64,000 nucleotides of DNA, taken from assembly GCF_026191675.1 (NCBI RefSeq), contig NZ_JAKRRY010000003.1, forward strand, positions 186,001 to 250,000, in the 5' to 3' direction. Under the pieces are notes generated by a model. It was not told the DNA's origin. It searched no databases and saw nothing but the letters and a program-made list of their open reading frames with translations. Origin of the DNA: Vibrio qingdaonensis (GTDB taxonomy: Bacteria; Pseudomonadota; Gammaproteobacteria; Enterobacterales; Vibrionaceae). Made by a program: the position numbers and the translations under genes. This document shows, one piece after another, positions 9,363 to 17,064 of the stretch (positions are counted from its first letter, which is position 1; each line of letters opens with the position of its first letter).

Positions 9363-9861
9363 AGCACCATCTGATATTTTGACGATTGATCGATTATTAA
9401 AATCTGTCTTTGAAAGCGAAGCGGAAGCGAATTTAGTGATGTCTCTAAGAGAGAACAGTAAGTTAACGCTTTCATTAGTGGCGTGTACCGATGACGGCGA
9501 AGTCGTCGGTCATGTCTTGTTTACGCCTGTCACGGTTGATGGTGAAGACTATGCTTGGCAAGGATTAGCACCATTAGCCGTGAGCAAGGGCTATCAAGGT
9601 CAAGGAATTGCAAGTGCATTGCTAAGTGAAGCTTTTGAAACGTTGCCTGAACTAGGCTACCCCGCTTGTGTGGTACTCGGCGATCCAAATTTCTATGGGA
9701 AGTTTGGTTTTCAATCTGCGGCTATGCACGGTTTAGAGTGTCAGTGGGAAGTTCCTGAAGGCGCCTTTCAAGCCCGTTCATTGACGGAAGAGCCGCTTAA
9801 GGCGCTTTATCGCGCAGGTAAAGGTCAGGTGGAATACTGCTCAGAGTTTAACGAGTTATAA
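9346..9861 (+). CDS. GNAT-family N-acetyltransferase (YhbS-like)
   Basis: This GNAT-fold acetyltransferase of about 171 residues resembles E. coli YhbS, which also sits beside ubiT. The acetyl-CoA binding motif is visible as LAPLAVSKGYQGQGIASALL (V-x-x-x-x-Q-G-x-G-I/A pattern). A longer frame opens at 9298, but GAGG before the ATG at 9346 and the start of GNAT homology (MLIRTEAPSDILTIDRLL) favour 9346. The acceptor substrate is unknown. Overlap with ubiT suggests cotranscription. Confidence 0.8.
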   Translation: MLIRTEAPSDILTIDRLLKSVFESEAEANLVMSLRENSKLTLSLVACTDDGEVVGHVLFTPVTVDGEDYAWQGLAPLAVSKGYQGQGIASALLSEAFETLPELGYPACVVLGDPNFYGKFGFQSAAMHGLECQWEVPEGAFQARSLTEEPLKALYRAGKGQVEYCSEFNEL

Positions 9862-9941
9862 TTCGTCTTTGGTTAAGGCTGCTATCGTTATGTGGGCTTT
9901 AGTTAATCTAGACTAGTTGTGACGAGTGATGCTGTTGAATA

Positions 9942-9979
9942 AAATACGCGAGTCACCCAGTTAGGTGACTCGCGTATTT
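9942..9979. terminator. Perfect 16-bp inverted repeat, bidirectional terminator
   Basis: AAATACGCGAGTCACC and GGTGACTCGCGTATTT pair perfectly around CAGTTA, between the acetyltransferase and holD. A/T-rich ends on both sides would give a moderate terminator in either direction. Confidence 0.7.
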
Positions 9980-10084
9980 ACGTTTGGTGATCGCGGGTAG
10001 CTTTGTTAAACTTCGTCTCTTCTTTTTCAGCGCCGATGACGGACGAACGTCTCTATACGGTAGCTCAGATAATGGTATTACATC

Positions 10085-10513
10085 ATGGTAAGAGATAGCG
10101 TAAAGCTGCAGTTGATGGGGATTCAAACTTGGGCACTTGCTCACCCGGAAAGACTTGCGATTTTACCCGAGCAAACACTGAGTTTGCCAGACAGGTGTGA
10201 GTTGCTGTTTATTTCTCCCATTCAGCCTGAAAATGAAACGGCGCTGTTCTACCAGAAAATCCTTAAAGCGATGAAGCTTGAGATGGCGAACACGCAGCAT
10301 ATATATCCTGAGCAACTTATCCATTTAGACACGTCAGCGTTGCCTAAATGGTTGTGGTTTTCCGGTGCAGAATATGAAAATGAGCGTTATCAGCAATTAT
10401 TAGCGCAACGTTCAATTCAATGTAATCAATTGGTCTCTCCTTTACTATCGAGTATTGATGGTAATGATGCAGAGAGACGAGCCCTTTGGAATCAGATCCG
10501 TTCTTATGCGTAA
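10085..10513 (+). CDS. holD: DNA polymerase III psi subunit
   Basis: HolD (psi) joins the clamp loader, through chi, to single-strand binding protein. This 142-residue protein is weakly conserved, but the N terminus (LMGIQTWALAHPERLAIL) and C terminus (RRALWNQIRSYA) match the E. coli psi pattern (LGITQWSLRRP and RAALWQQICTY). The gene directly precedes rimI and overlaps it by 8 bases, the same holD-rimI arrangement as in E. coli. Confidence 0.85.
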   Translation: MVRDSVKLQLMGIQTWALAHPERLAILPEQTLSLPDRCELLFISPIQPENETALFYQKILKAMKLEMANTQHIYPEQLIHLDTSALPKWLWFSGAEYENERYQQLLAQRSIQCNQLVSPLLSSIDGNDAERRALWNQIRSYA

Positions 10514-10964
10514 TTTTGAATTTGCCCCGCTTGCTAAAGAGCATGTAGCGGCGGTACTCGCTATCGAGTTACAAGCGCACTCTCATCCATGGAAGGCATC
10601 CATGATTGAAGAAATCAATGGGCGAGGCGCGCAAAATAGCGTCATGTTGGTTGATGGGGAAGTGGTCGGCTATTTTTATGCCCAAAACATAGTCGGCGAA
10701 GTATCGTTACTGAATATCGCGATCGCGCCAAATCAGCAACGTAAAGGTTTTGGTCGTGCACTCTTAGGGCATTTTCTTGAACAGTGCCAGAGCTGCGAAG
10801 CGGAAAGTGCATGGCTTGAAGTTCGAGAAAGCAATCAGTCGGCGATGAAGCTGTATTTAGATGAAGGCTTTAATGAAGTCGATCGTCGAAAAGATTACTA
10901 TCCAACAGATGGCGGTCGCGAAGACGGCATTATTATGAGCTATTACTTCATGTTTGGTATGTAG
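10506..10964 (+). CDS. rimI: Ribosomal protein S18-alanine N-acetyltransferase
   Basis: RimI acetylates the N-terminal alanine of ribosomal protein S18. The 152-residue GNAT domain has the acetyl-CoA motif IAIAPNQQRKGFGRALLGHF and the RimI-typical WLEVRESNQSAMKLYLDEGF followed by RRKDYYP. The start at 10506 overlaps the holD stop. The open frame extends to 10455, but residues encoded before 10506 have no family match. Confidence 0.92.
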   Translation: MRNFEFAPLAKEHVAAVLAIELQAHSHPWKASMIEEINGRGAQNSVMLVDGEVVGYFYAQNIVGEVSLLNIAIAPNQQRKGFGRALLGHFLEQCQSCEAESAWLEVRESNQSAMKLYLDEGFNEVDRRKDYYPTDGGREDGIIMSYYFMFGM

Positions 10965-10975
10965 CGGTTTATCTG

Positions 10976-11014
10976 CCCTGCGAGGTTTCTCGCCTCGCTG
11001 GGCCGTCTTTTTTA
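10976..11014 (+). terminator. Terminator after rimI
   Basis: GCGAGG and CCTCGC arms with outer C/G pairs form a hairpin followed by GTCTTTTTTA. Confidence 0.75.
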
Positions 11015-11174
11015 TTAACTTCTCCCTTATTAAAATCTCAGAAACCATTTTCATTTCGTATTGATGAAGTCTCGTCTTACCCGCAATTCTAATAGGTTAC
11101 ATTACCCTGAGTTACTTCGATTTTTTTACTTAGTCTTCATACTCCCCATTAATTATTGATAATCATGGGAATAA

Positions 11175-11975
11175 ATGATGAAGCGATGTTCCGTTCTAAC
11201 ACTTAGCGTGCTTAGCGCCTTAACTTTTACTGCTCAAGCGGCAGAAGAGCAAACGAATGATCCTGCTGACGTGACTCGTCCACAAACTTATCTAAAAGTC
11301 GACTCTGGCGCAAAAGGTAAAGATGGGTTAACCCGTCTACAACTTAACATGGCGGGATCGTACACTGAAGAGATCGGCTACCTTGCTCAATTAGAAGGTG
11401 ATTTTCAAACCAACGTTGATGCTGATAAAAAGAACGGTAAATCGTCAGACTTCGGTATGTCTCGTGTTCGTGCTCGTTACTTCCAAGTTCATGCAACAGG
11501 TTTTGAGTTATTACCAGAGGTTGGTTTTTCATTAGACTACATTGATTACGCTAACAACTGGGTAGCGAAAGATGCAGGCGCGAACAATACGGTTGCTGTC
11601 GGTGCCGTTGCTAAGGTTATTACTCCGTTCGAATCTTGGGTTTCTTACCCTAACGTAGCGGTTATGCGTAACTCATACGATAATGGTAAGTCAGGCAATG
11701 GTTGGCAAGCTAACTGGTTTAACTCTTTCTACCTAACAGAGAAAGGGTCATACATTACGGTTAACCCTCAGTACGCTAATTATGAAAACGCATTTGGTCA
11801 AAATGAACAATCATTGGAAATGATGATGGAAGGTGGCGTACCACTTTCATCAGATGGCAGTGTTTGGGGTAACGTAACGTATTCAGAGCATTTCTTTAAA
11901 GCCGGTGGTGAATCTCGTATGAAGCATCTTGATGGTAACCGCGAAGTTCGCATCGGTGCTACGTGGTTCTTCTAA
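11175..11975 (+). CDS. Predicted outer-membrane beta-barrel protein of unknown function
   Basis: The 266-residue protein has a Sec signal peptide (KRCSVLTLSVLSALTFTAQAAEE, cleavage after AQA). Alternating amphipathic segments rich in Tyr, Trp and Asn follow, and it ends in GATWFF, a C-terminal aromatic of the kind recognised by the BAM complex. I do not recognise a specific family; the size suggests a 10- to 12-strand barrel. The gene stands alone between two terminators. ATGs at 11175 and 11178 are both possible, behind GGGAATAA. It is probably a small porin or channel. Confidence 0.65.
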   Translation: MMKRCSVLTLSVLSALTFTAQAAEEQTNDPADVTRPQTYLKVDSGAKGKDGLTRLQLNMAGSYTEEIGYLAQLEGDFQTNVDADKKNGKSSDFGMSRVRARYFQVHATGFELLPEVGFSLDYIDYANNWVAKDAGANNTVAVGAVAKVITPFESWVSYPNVAVMRNSYDNGKSGNGWQANWFNSFYLTEKGSYITVNPQYANYENAFGQNEQSLEMMMEGGVPLSSDGSVWGNVTYSEHFFKAGGESRMKHLDGNREVRIGATWFF

Positions 11976-12048
11976 AGGCTACTCGCCTATGACGATGTAA
12001 CGATGAGTACTTTTCAATAAGTACGTTACTGGACCGTTAACCGTTCCA

Positions 12049-12077
12049 ATAAGGCATGGAAGCCTTATGTTTTGTTT
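12049..12077 (+). terminator. Terminator after the outer-membrane protein gene
   Basis: ATAAGGC and GCCTTAT arms around ATGGAA are followed by GTTTTGTTT. Confidence 0.65.
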
Positions 12078-12208
12078 CTCTCCTCTTTGATTCCCTTCTT
12101 TTTTTTCTCCCTTGTTACTGGATCGATCCAAGTTTGTAACTGCGATTGATTGACTCAGTTAGGTAGTATCTAGCATGAACGATTATGCGTTAACGAGAGG
12201 AAGCACTT

Positions 12209-12976
12209 ATGGCAATGCCATTTCACTTAGAAGATAAAATAATTGTCATCATTGGTGGTACGTCTGGCATTGGCGAGGCAACAGCTAAGCGACTACACGC
12301 CGCGGGAGGACGTTTAGTTATCGCAGGGCTGGATGCGGTAGCCTCTAACGTGGACTCTCTGGAGGCGTTATATATCGATGTTGATGTCACTGATGAGATT
12401 TCGCTAAGTGAATTAATGGCGATTACCTTTGAGCACTTTGGGCGCATCGATGTCTTGGTGAACTGCGCGGGTTCTACTAATGGCTATAGCACGATCATGG
12501 AGTCAAAAAAGGCGGAGTATGATGCGAACTATTCAGTGAATGCCCTAGGTACAGCACTTGCTATTAAACATGCGGTACCTTACATGCCATTAAATTCAAG
12601 CATCATTAATGTTGCTTCGGTCGCAGGGACATCCGGAGTTCCTTATTTAGGTGCGCTGGCTAGTTCTAAGTGGGCGGTATTGGGAATTACCAAAACGGCG
12701 GCGCTGGAACTAGGCAGTAAACAAATACGTGTCAATGCGGTCTGTCCGACCTCGGTTGATACGCCAAGAGCGCACGCCGCAGGCGGCGAGCCCCAGTTGC
12801 GAATGGAGCAACGAGCCGTGCCGCTTGGTCGTATCGGTCAGCCAGAAGAGGTGGCTGCCGTTATTCACTTTCTTGCGTCACAAGATAGTAGCTTTGTAAA
12901 TGGTCAAGCTGTCGGCGTAGATGGTGGCTTTAGTGCTGGAATGAGTATTGAAGCCTATAACCAGCTCGCCCAATAA
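12209..12976 (+). CDS. SDR-family protein without the catalytic tyrosine
   Basis: This 255-residue classical short-chain dehydrogenase/reductase has a Rossmann cofactor motif GGTSGIGEA (16-24), the NCAG motif (85-88), Asn111 and a C-terminal GQAVGVDGGFSAG. The substrate-side Ser137 (NVASVAG) and Lys154 are present. The position of the catalytic Tyr in YxxxK is Leu150 (L-A-S-S-K); the codon is CTG and the frame is intact. Normal SDR chemistry is therefore doubtful, though it may still bind NAD(P) or act by a variant mechanism. A good GAGAGGAAG ribosome site precedes the ATG. The small exported protein gene starts 15 bases downstream. Confidence 0.85.
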   Translation: MAMPFHLEDKIIVIIGGTSGIGEATAKRLHAAGGRLVIAGLDAVASNVDSLEALYIDVDVTDEISLSELMAITFEHFGRIDVLVNCAGSTNGYSTIMESKKAEYDANYSVNALGTALAIKHAVPYMPLNSSIINVASVAGTSGVPYLGALASSKWAVLGITKTAALELGSKQIRVNAVCPTSVDTPRAHAAGGEPQLRMEQRAVPLGRIGQPEEVAAVIHFLASQDSSFVNGQAVGVDGGFSAGMSIEAYNQLAQ

Positions 12977-12991
12977 TAGGAATAAGATGTA

Positions 12992-13429
12992 ATGAAAGAA
13001 AAAATGAATGTTACTTTGCTGTGTGCATTATTGGTCTCGCTGCTCAGCGCACCAAGTTTTGCGTATTACTGCGATCAAACCGCTGAGGGGGCGATAGTGG
13101 GTGCCGTTGATGGTGCGATAACTGGCGCGGTTGTTGGCGGTATTGTTGACGGTTCTCAAGGGGCGAAAGCCGGTGCTATCATAGGTGGTGGAGCAGGAGC
13201 GGTAGGTGGCGCGGTTGATGGCGCTTACTATGAGGGTGCTTGCGAAGTGGCGACTGATGTTATTGTTGAAGATGAGATTATAGCGGAAGAATATATTGCT
13301 GAAGAGTATGTTGAAGAAGCGTACCTAGAAGAAGAGATTATCGAAGAAGAGATCATTGAGGAAGAATATCTCGAAGAAGAGTATTTGGATGACGAGTACG
13401 ATGACTATGATGATGCACTCTACGATTAA
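12992..13429 (+). CDS. Small exported glycine-zipper protein with a highly acidic tail
   Basis: The 145 residues fall into three parts. A signal peptide ends near SAPSFA (about residue 24). A glycine-zipper segment (about 31-82) has repeated GAxxGAxxGA spacing, typical of peptides that insert into or span membranes. A tail (about 88-145) consists almost only of E, D, I, Y, A and L, with a degenerate EEY(I/L/V) / EEEII repeat. Two cysteines flank the zipper (YYCDQ and EGACE). I know no named function. It probably sits in the envelope with the acidic tail exposed, perhaps binding cations. It follows the SDR gene by 15 bases. Confidence 0.75.
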   Translation: MKEKMNVTLLCALLVSLLSAPSFAYYCDQTAEGAIVGAVDGAITGAVVGGIVDGSQGAKAGAIIGGGAGAVGGAVDGAYYEGACEVATDVIVEDEIIAEEYIAEEYVEEAYLEEEIIEEEIIEEEYLEEEYLDDEYDDYDDALYD

Positions 13430-13498
13430 ATAATGACTATTCTTGCGGTGACTGCGTTAAGGGCAAACGTGAGTGCTAGGTGAGTTGGATAAAAGAAT

Positions 13499-13532
13499 AA
13501 AAAAAAGAGAGCGAATGCTCTCTTTTTTTATT
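13499..13532. terminator. Bidirectional terminator
   Basis: AAAAAGAGAGC and GCTCTCTTTTT around GAAT, with A and T runs on either side, lie between the convergent glycine-zipper gene and the TolB/TPR gene. Confidence 0.9.
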
Positions 13533-13568
13533 TAATTCACAGTCAGTATACCGTGTTATTTGATGGCG

Positions 13569-15182
13569 CTACAGTCGAGCTAGCGACGTTAATAGCTTAT
13601 GCTTGATCTCTGGACTAGCAATAAAGGCACCTAAGTAACGAGCCTCGTTTCCTTCAAAGTCAGGTCGAAGTTGCAACATTTCTTTATAGCTAGCTTGAGC
13701 CTGTTTGAACTCGCCTTTTTGAACTTGAATAATCGCTTTAAGCATCGGCACCCAAAATAAACGTCTAAGCGAAAGATTGCTCACTGACTTTTCTGCATCA
13801 TCATAATTATCTTGCATGATTTGATGAACCACGGTCGCGATGGAAAACCACGGTGGTCTAAACGGGTTGAGTGCCTTTGAATCGTCAATGAGCTTAAGCC
13901 CGCGCTCAAACTCGCCAGCCATACATAATGCCCAGCCACACAAACCAATTTGATAAGCGGCGTTAGGGTTAATGGCTAAGACTTTGTCAACAGTATCAAT
14001 GATGCCGTTAATATCTTCTCTAACCTGATGAGCCATCAGCATAGCAATCTGTGACTCTTGATTGGTAGGCTCGAGTTCTACCGCACGTTTGGCGTAGCTA
14101 AGTCCGGTTTCCTCGGCATTGTCAGCATTGCCCATTCCTAGCATATCCGCATCAAAATAGAGTACGGCGAGCATGGCATGTAACAAGGCAATATAGGGCT
14201 CGCGCTCAACGGCGCTTAGTAAGGCTTGTGTTGCCAGTTGGTGAGTATCTTCAGACAGCGTCATTAAGTAGTGACGGTAGCGAAGCGTTGCTTCGTAGGT
14301 TGATAGGTGCTCGATCTTTTTTTGGTTGCAGCTTTGATAAATCTCGCGGTGGATGATCCCGAAACTGGATGCGAGCTCGGCAACAACCTCGGCAATGATT
14401 TCATCTTGGACAGCAAACAAGTCGTCAGTGTTGAGATCGCAAGTGTACTTTTCTGCCCACACTTGCTCACCGCTATCGGTGCGGTAGAGCTTGGCGTAGA
14501 TGCGAATTTTGTTACCTAGCGCCTGCATTGTCCCTGAAGTAATGAAAGATACGCCCAGCTCTTCGCCTAAACCTTTTACATCGGCAGAGGTCCTTGGGTC
14601 GATACTGGTATCGCCAAGTGCGTGCATTGAGACGACCTTAAGCATGTCAAAACGTGCCAGTTCGGTGGCGAGTTCTTCCCCAAAGCCTTCAGCAAAAAAA
14701 CGTTTTTCAGCGTCATCAGACAGGGATAAAAACGGCAGTACTGTAATGGTTGGGCTTAGTGCTCGCTGGTTGTCTCGCGCCATTTGGGCCAACGTTGCCG
14801 TTTGTCTCACAGCTTGGGGTGTTTGTGGTGTAAATACTGGGCTGTAGCGACCTTTAGGGATCGCTAGAAACAGAGGGTCATTCACCCCTTCTGTGAGGTA
14901 ATAGGTTTCTAGTGTGCGTCTTACACGACCAGCTTGTATACGCACAATAGGGTCGGCCTGATGATCAAACTCCGCATCACGATCGAACACTTCAGTCGCA
15001 ATAGTAAATTGTTTTAAGCGATCGCCATTGCCCGCCAAAGTCTGCTCCACGACAAAAGTCAGCAGTTCTTTCATTTTTGGGCTTTGATCAAACGCCTTAC
15101 TTGAAAGAATTCGATTAAGCTGATCTTTCACTCGGGTTTGATTTTCTTCAATGCGAATATCTAGTGGAGCTTGTTCTGACAC
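13569..15182 (-). CDS. TolB-like (FlgO-fold) and TPR protein
   Basis: The 537 residues form three regions. The N-terminal module (about 18-115, including KQFTIATEVFDRD and DPIVRIQAGRVRRTLE) is seen in proteins often mislabelled adenylate cyclase. A TolB amino-terminal/FlgO-like domain (about 145-270, TITVLPFLSLSDDAEKRFFAEGF) comes next. The C-terminal half is TPR-like and probably binds proteins. There is no signal peptide, no clear cyclase catalytic domain and no classical DNA-binding helix, so a cytoplasmic scaffold or regulator is likely. The start is GTG at 15182. Function is unknown. A divergent barrel protein gene follows after a 494-base gap. Confidence 0.7.
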   Translation of the reverse strand: MSEQAPLDIRIEENQTRVKDQLNRILSSKAFDQSPKMKELLTFVVEQTLAGNGDRLKQFTIATEVFDRDAEFDHQADPIVRIQAGRVRRTLETYYLTEGVNDPLFLAIPKGRYSPVFTPQTPQAVRQTATLAQMARDNQRALSPTITVLPFLSLSDDAEKRFFAEGFGEELATELARFDMLKVVSMHALGDTSIDPRTSADVKGLGEELGVSFITSGTMQALGNKIRIYAKLYRTDSGEQVWAEKYTCDLNTDDLFAVQDEIIAEVVAELASSFGIIHREIYQSCNQKKIEHLSTYEATLRYRHYLMTLSEDTHQLATQALLSAVEREPYIALLHAMLAVLYFDADMLGMGNADNAEETGLSYAKRAVELEPTNQESQIAMLMAHQVREDINGIIDTVDKVLAINPNAAYQIGLCGWALCMAGEFERGLKLIDDSKALNPFRPPWFSIATVVHQIMQDNYDDAEKSVSNLSLRRLFWVPMLKAIIQVQKGEFKQAQASYKEMLQLRPDFEGNEARYLGAFIASPEIKHKLLTSLARL

Positions 15183-15676
15183 AGTATCGACTCTCTTCTT
15201 TTGTGAGTTGCCTATTTTGCCACTATAAGACCGCTAAAAATAGTAATGAGTTCACTGTTTTGCTAGGTAAAGCACTCTTTAATGTAACTGAAATCCTAAT
15301 GGATGGAGTAAGACTGAACTCAAATGAATCTATTTCTAATGTTAGCAGTTATCGAGAAAACTTCCTTAATTAGCTTAAGCCTGACTCTGGTCGATACTTG
15401 GCAAAAAGAAACGATATTTATATGTAAAAATCGAATGGTTTGGTGTTTCGTCTTGATTTTTTCGTTAATAAAAGAGAGAGATGACGAGTAATTCATTGTC
15501 AATATTGACATTTTTAAGTAACAATTAGCAAACAATGTGCGGCTGTCGGGGGGCGTGACATTTGGCTATAGTTAGGTAATCAACAGACTTTACTGGATGT
15601 TAGTGAGTTATTTACGCGCAGCTTATACGCCTTACTATTATTATGAGTTCATATCGGCATTCACACGGAGGTGTCT
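15183..15676. other. Gene-free divergent promoter region with a 14-bp palindrome
   Basis: This 494-base A/T-rich stretch separates the divergent TolB/TPR and barrel genes. Short open frames inside lack ribosome sites and family features. A perfect palindrome, TGTCAATATTGACA (15497-15510), is the best operator candidate. No RNA gene was recognised. Confidence 0.5.
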
Positions 15677-16801
15677 GTGAAAATACGAGCATTAACGGCG
15701 ATCAGCTGTGCTTTCATGAGTTCTTCATTATTGGCTTTTGATCAGTTTATTGATCCTAAGGATGGCATGTTTGACGCCAGTGCTTGGGTACTAGATAACG
15801 CGGTGGGGTTTATGCCTGTCCCAATTATCATTACCGACCCTGCAGTTGGAACTGGGGGAGGGGCTGCATTAATGTTCTTCCATGAATCAGAAGAGCGCGA
15901 ACGACAAAGAAAAGAAAACCCAGATGAAGTCGTAGGTTTGCCACCGAGTGTGACGGCGGTCGCTGCGGCTGGTACTTCGAATGGCTCATGGTTAACTGGG
16001 GCATTTCACTTTGGGTCTTGGCAAGAAGATACTTGGCGATATCAAGGCGGATTATTTTATGGTTCTTTTAACTTAAAATACTATGTACTAGATGCTCCCT
16101 TGGATTTCAATATTGATGGCTTGTATTTTATGCAAGATATCGACTATCGCCTTGCCGGGAGTGATTGGTTTATTGGTGCAAAATATTCCCTCCTTTCTTC
16201 CAAGAGTACGTTCGATTTAGGCAATGATCTGATTCAACTGCCGCCGATAAATTTTGACCTCAAAGATGCTGCGGTTGAACTTAAGGTGACCTACGATAGT
16301 CGAGATTCTATCTTTACTCCTAATGATGGCCTCAAAGCGAAACTCAGTACTGACTTTCACGATCAAGCATTTGGTGGCGATGTGTCGTATCGTAAATCCA
16401 GACTGCAGGCCAACTATTTTGCGCCGATCCTAAATGATGTCGTGATTGGCTTGCGTGGTGATTATCAAACGGTCACTGATGACGCCCCTTATTACGCAAG
16501 ACCGTTTATTAATATGCGAGGTATCCCAGCAATGCGCTATCAAGGTGATGATATGGCGCTAATGGAACTCGAAGCACGTTATGACATTACACCAAGATGG
16601 TCGTTAATTGGCTTTACAGGGACAGGAAAAGCCATCGATGATGGGCAAGACTTTTCAGACGCTGATTATCAATCTGTTGTGGGCGGTGGCTTTCGTTACT
16701 TAGTCGCTCGACAGCTCAATATGCGTGCTGGTGTGGATGTGGCAAAAGGGCCAGAAGAGTGGGCGTATTACATAACCGTTGGCCACGCTTGGGCACTGTA
16801 A
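15677..16801 (+). CDS. BamA/TamA-type outer-membrane barrel protein without POTRA domains
   Basis: The 374-residue exported protein starts at GTG 15677 behind a strong GGAGG; a GTG six bases earlier is too close to the ribosome site. The signal peptide is MKIRALTAISCAFMSSSLLA. The C-terminal half fits the Omp85/bacterial surface antigen barrel (YDSRDSIFTPNDGLKAKLSTDFHD, ADYQSVVGGGFRYLVARQLNMRAGVDVA). The N-terminal region is too short for POTRA repeats. Such stand-alone barrels are common in marine gammaproteobacteria and uncharacterised. A transport or lipid role is only a guess. Confidence 0.75.
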   Translation: MKIRALTAISCAFMSSSLLAFDQFIDPKDGMFDASAWVLDNAVGFMPVPIIITDPAVGTGGGAALMFFHESEERERQRKENPDEVVGLPPSVTAVAAAGTSNGSWLTGAFHFGSWQEDTWRYQGGLFYGSFNLKYYVLDAPLDFNIDGLYFMQDIDYRLAGSDWFIGAKYSLLSSKSTFDLGNDLIQLPPINFDLKDAAVELKVTYDSRDSIFTPNDGLKAKLSTDFHDQAFGGDVSYRKSRLQANYFAPILNDVVIGLRGDYQTVTDDAPYYARPFINMRGIPAMRYQGDDMALMELEARYDITPRWSLIGFTGTGKAIDDGQDFSDADYQSVVGGGFRYLVARQLNMRAGVDVAKGPEEWAYYITVGHAWAL

Positions 16802-17008
16802 TTAATAGTGATAGTGGACAAGGATAGTTGGGTTGTATAGCTGAGAGCTCTTGATTCGTCACCTTATCGTGCGAGAAGATAGTGCGATAGCATGCCTAAG
16901 AGGGTGATTTGTTTATAAAGGGCGGCTTTGAGAAAGTATTCATTGAGAAACCCTGCCAGATCGGTGAAAATAGCGCCCATTATTTTATCGACGCCTTCGA
17001 ATAGCCTC

Positions 17009-17024
17009 GCACGGTTTACCGTGC
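17009..17024. promoter_or_regulatory. Inverted repeat in the prfC leader
   Basis: GCACGGT TT ACCGTGC has perfect 7-base arms, 41-56 bases before the prfC ATG. It could be an operator; the two-base centre is too tight for a stable RNA loop unless the inner pairs open. Confidence 0.4.
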
Positions 17025-17064
17025 CTGCAGTTAGCTGTTCTACAAATCAAGAAGATCGAGATAC

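Noticed and set aside
11140..11170. Fur-box-like sequence (TGATAATCAT) before the outer-membrane protein gene
   Set aside because: Only about 12 of 19 positions match, with the right arm lost; any A/T-rich promoter can give this.
15164..15535. Short open frames in the gap before the barrel gene
   Set aside because: No ribosome sites, no recognisable family, and A/T-rich composition like noncoding DNA.
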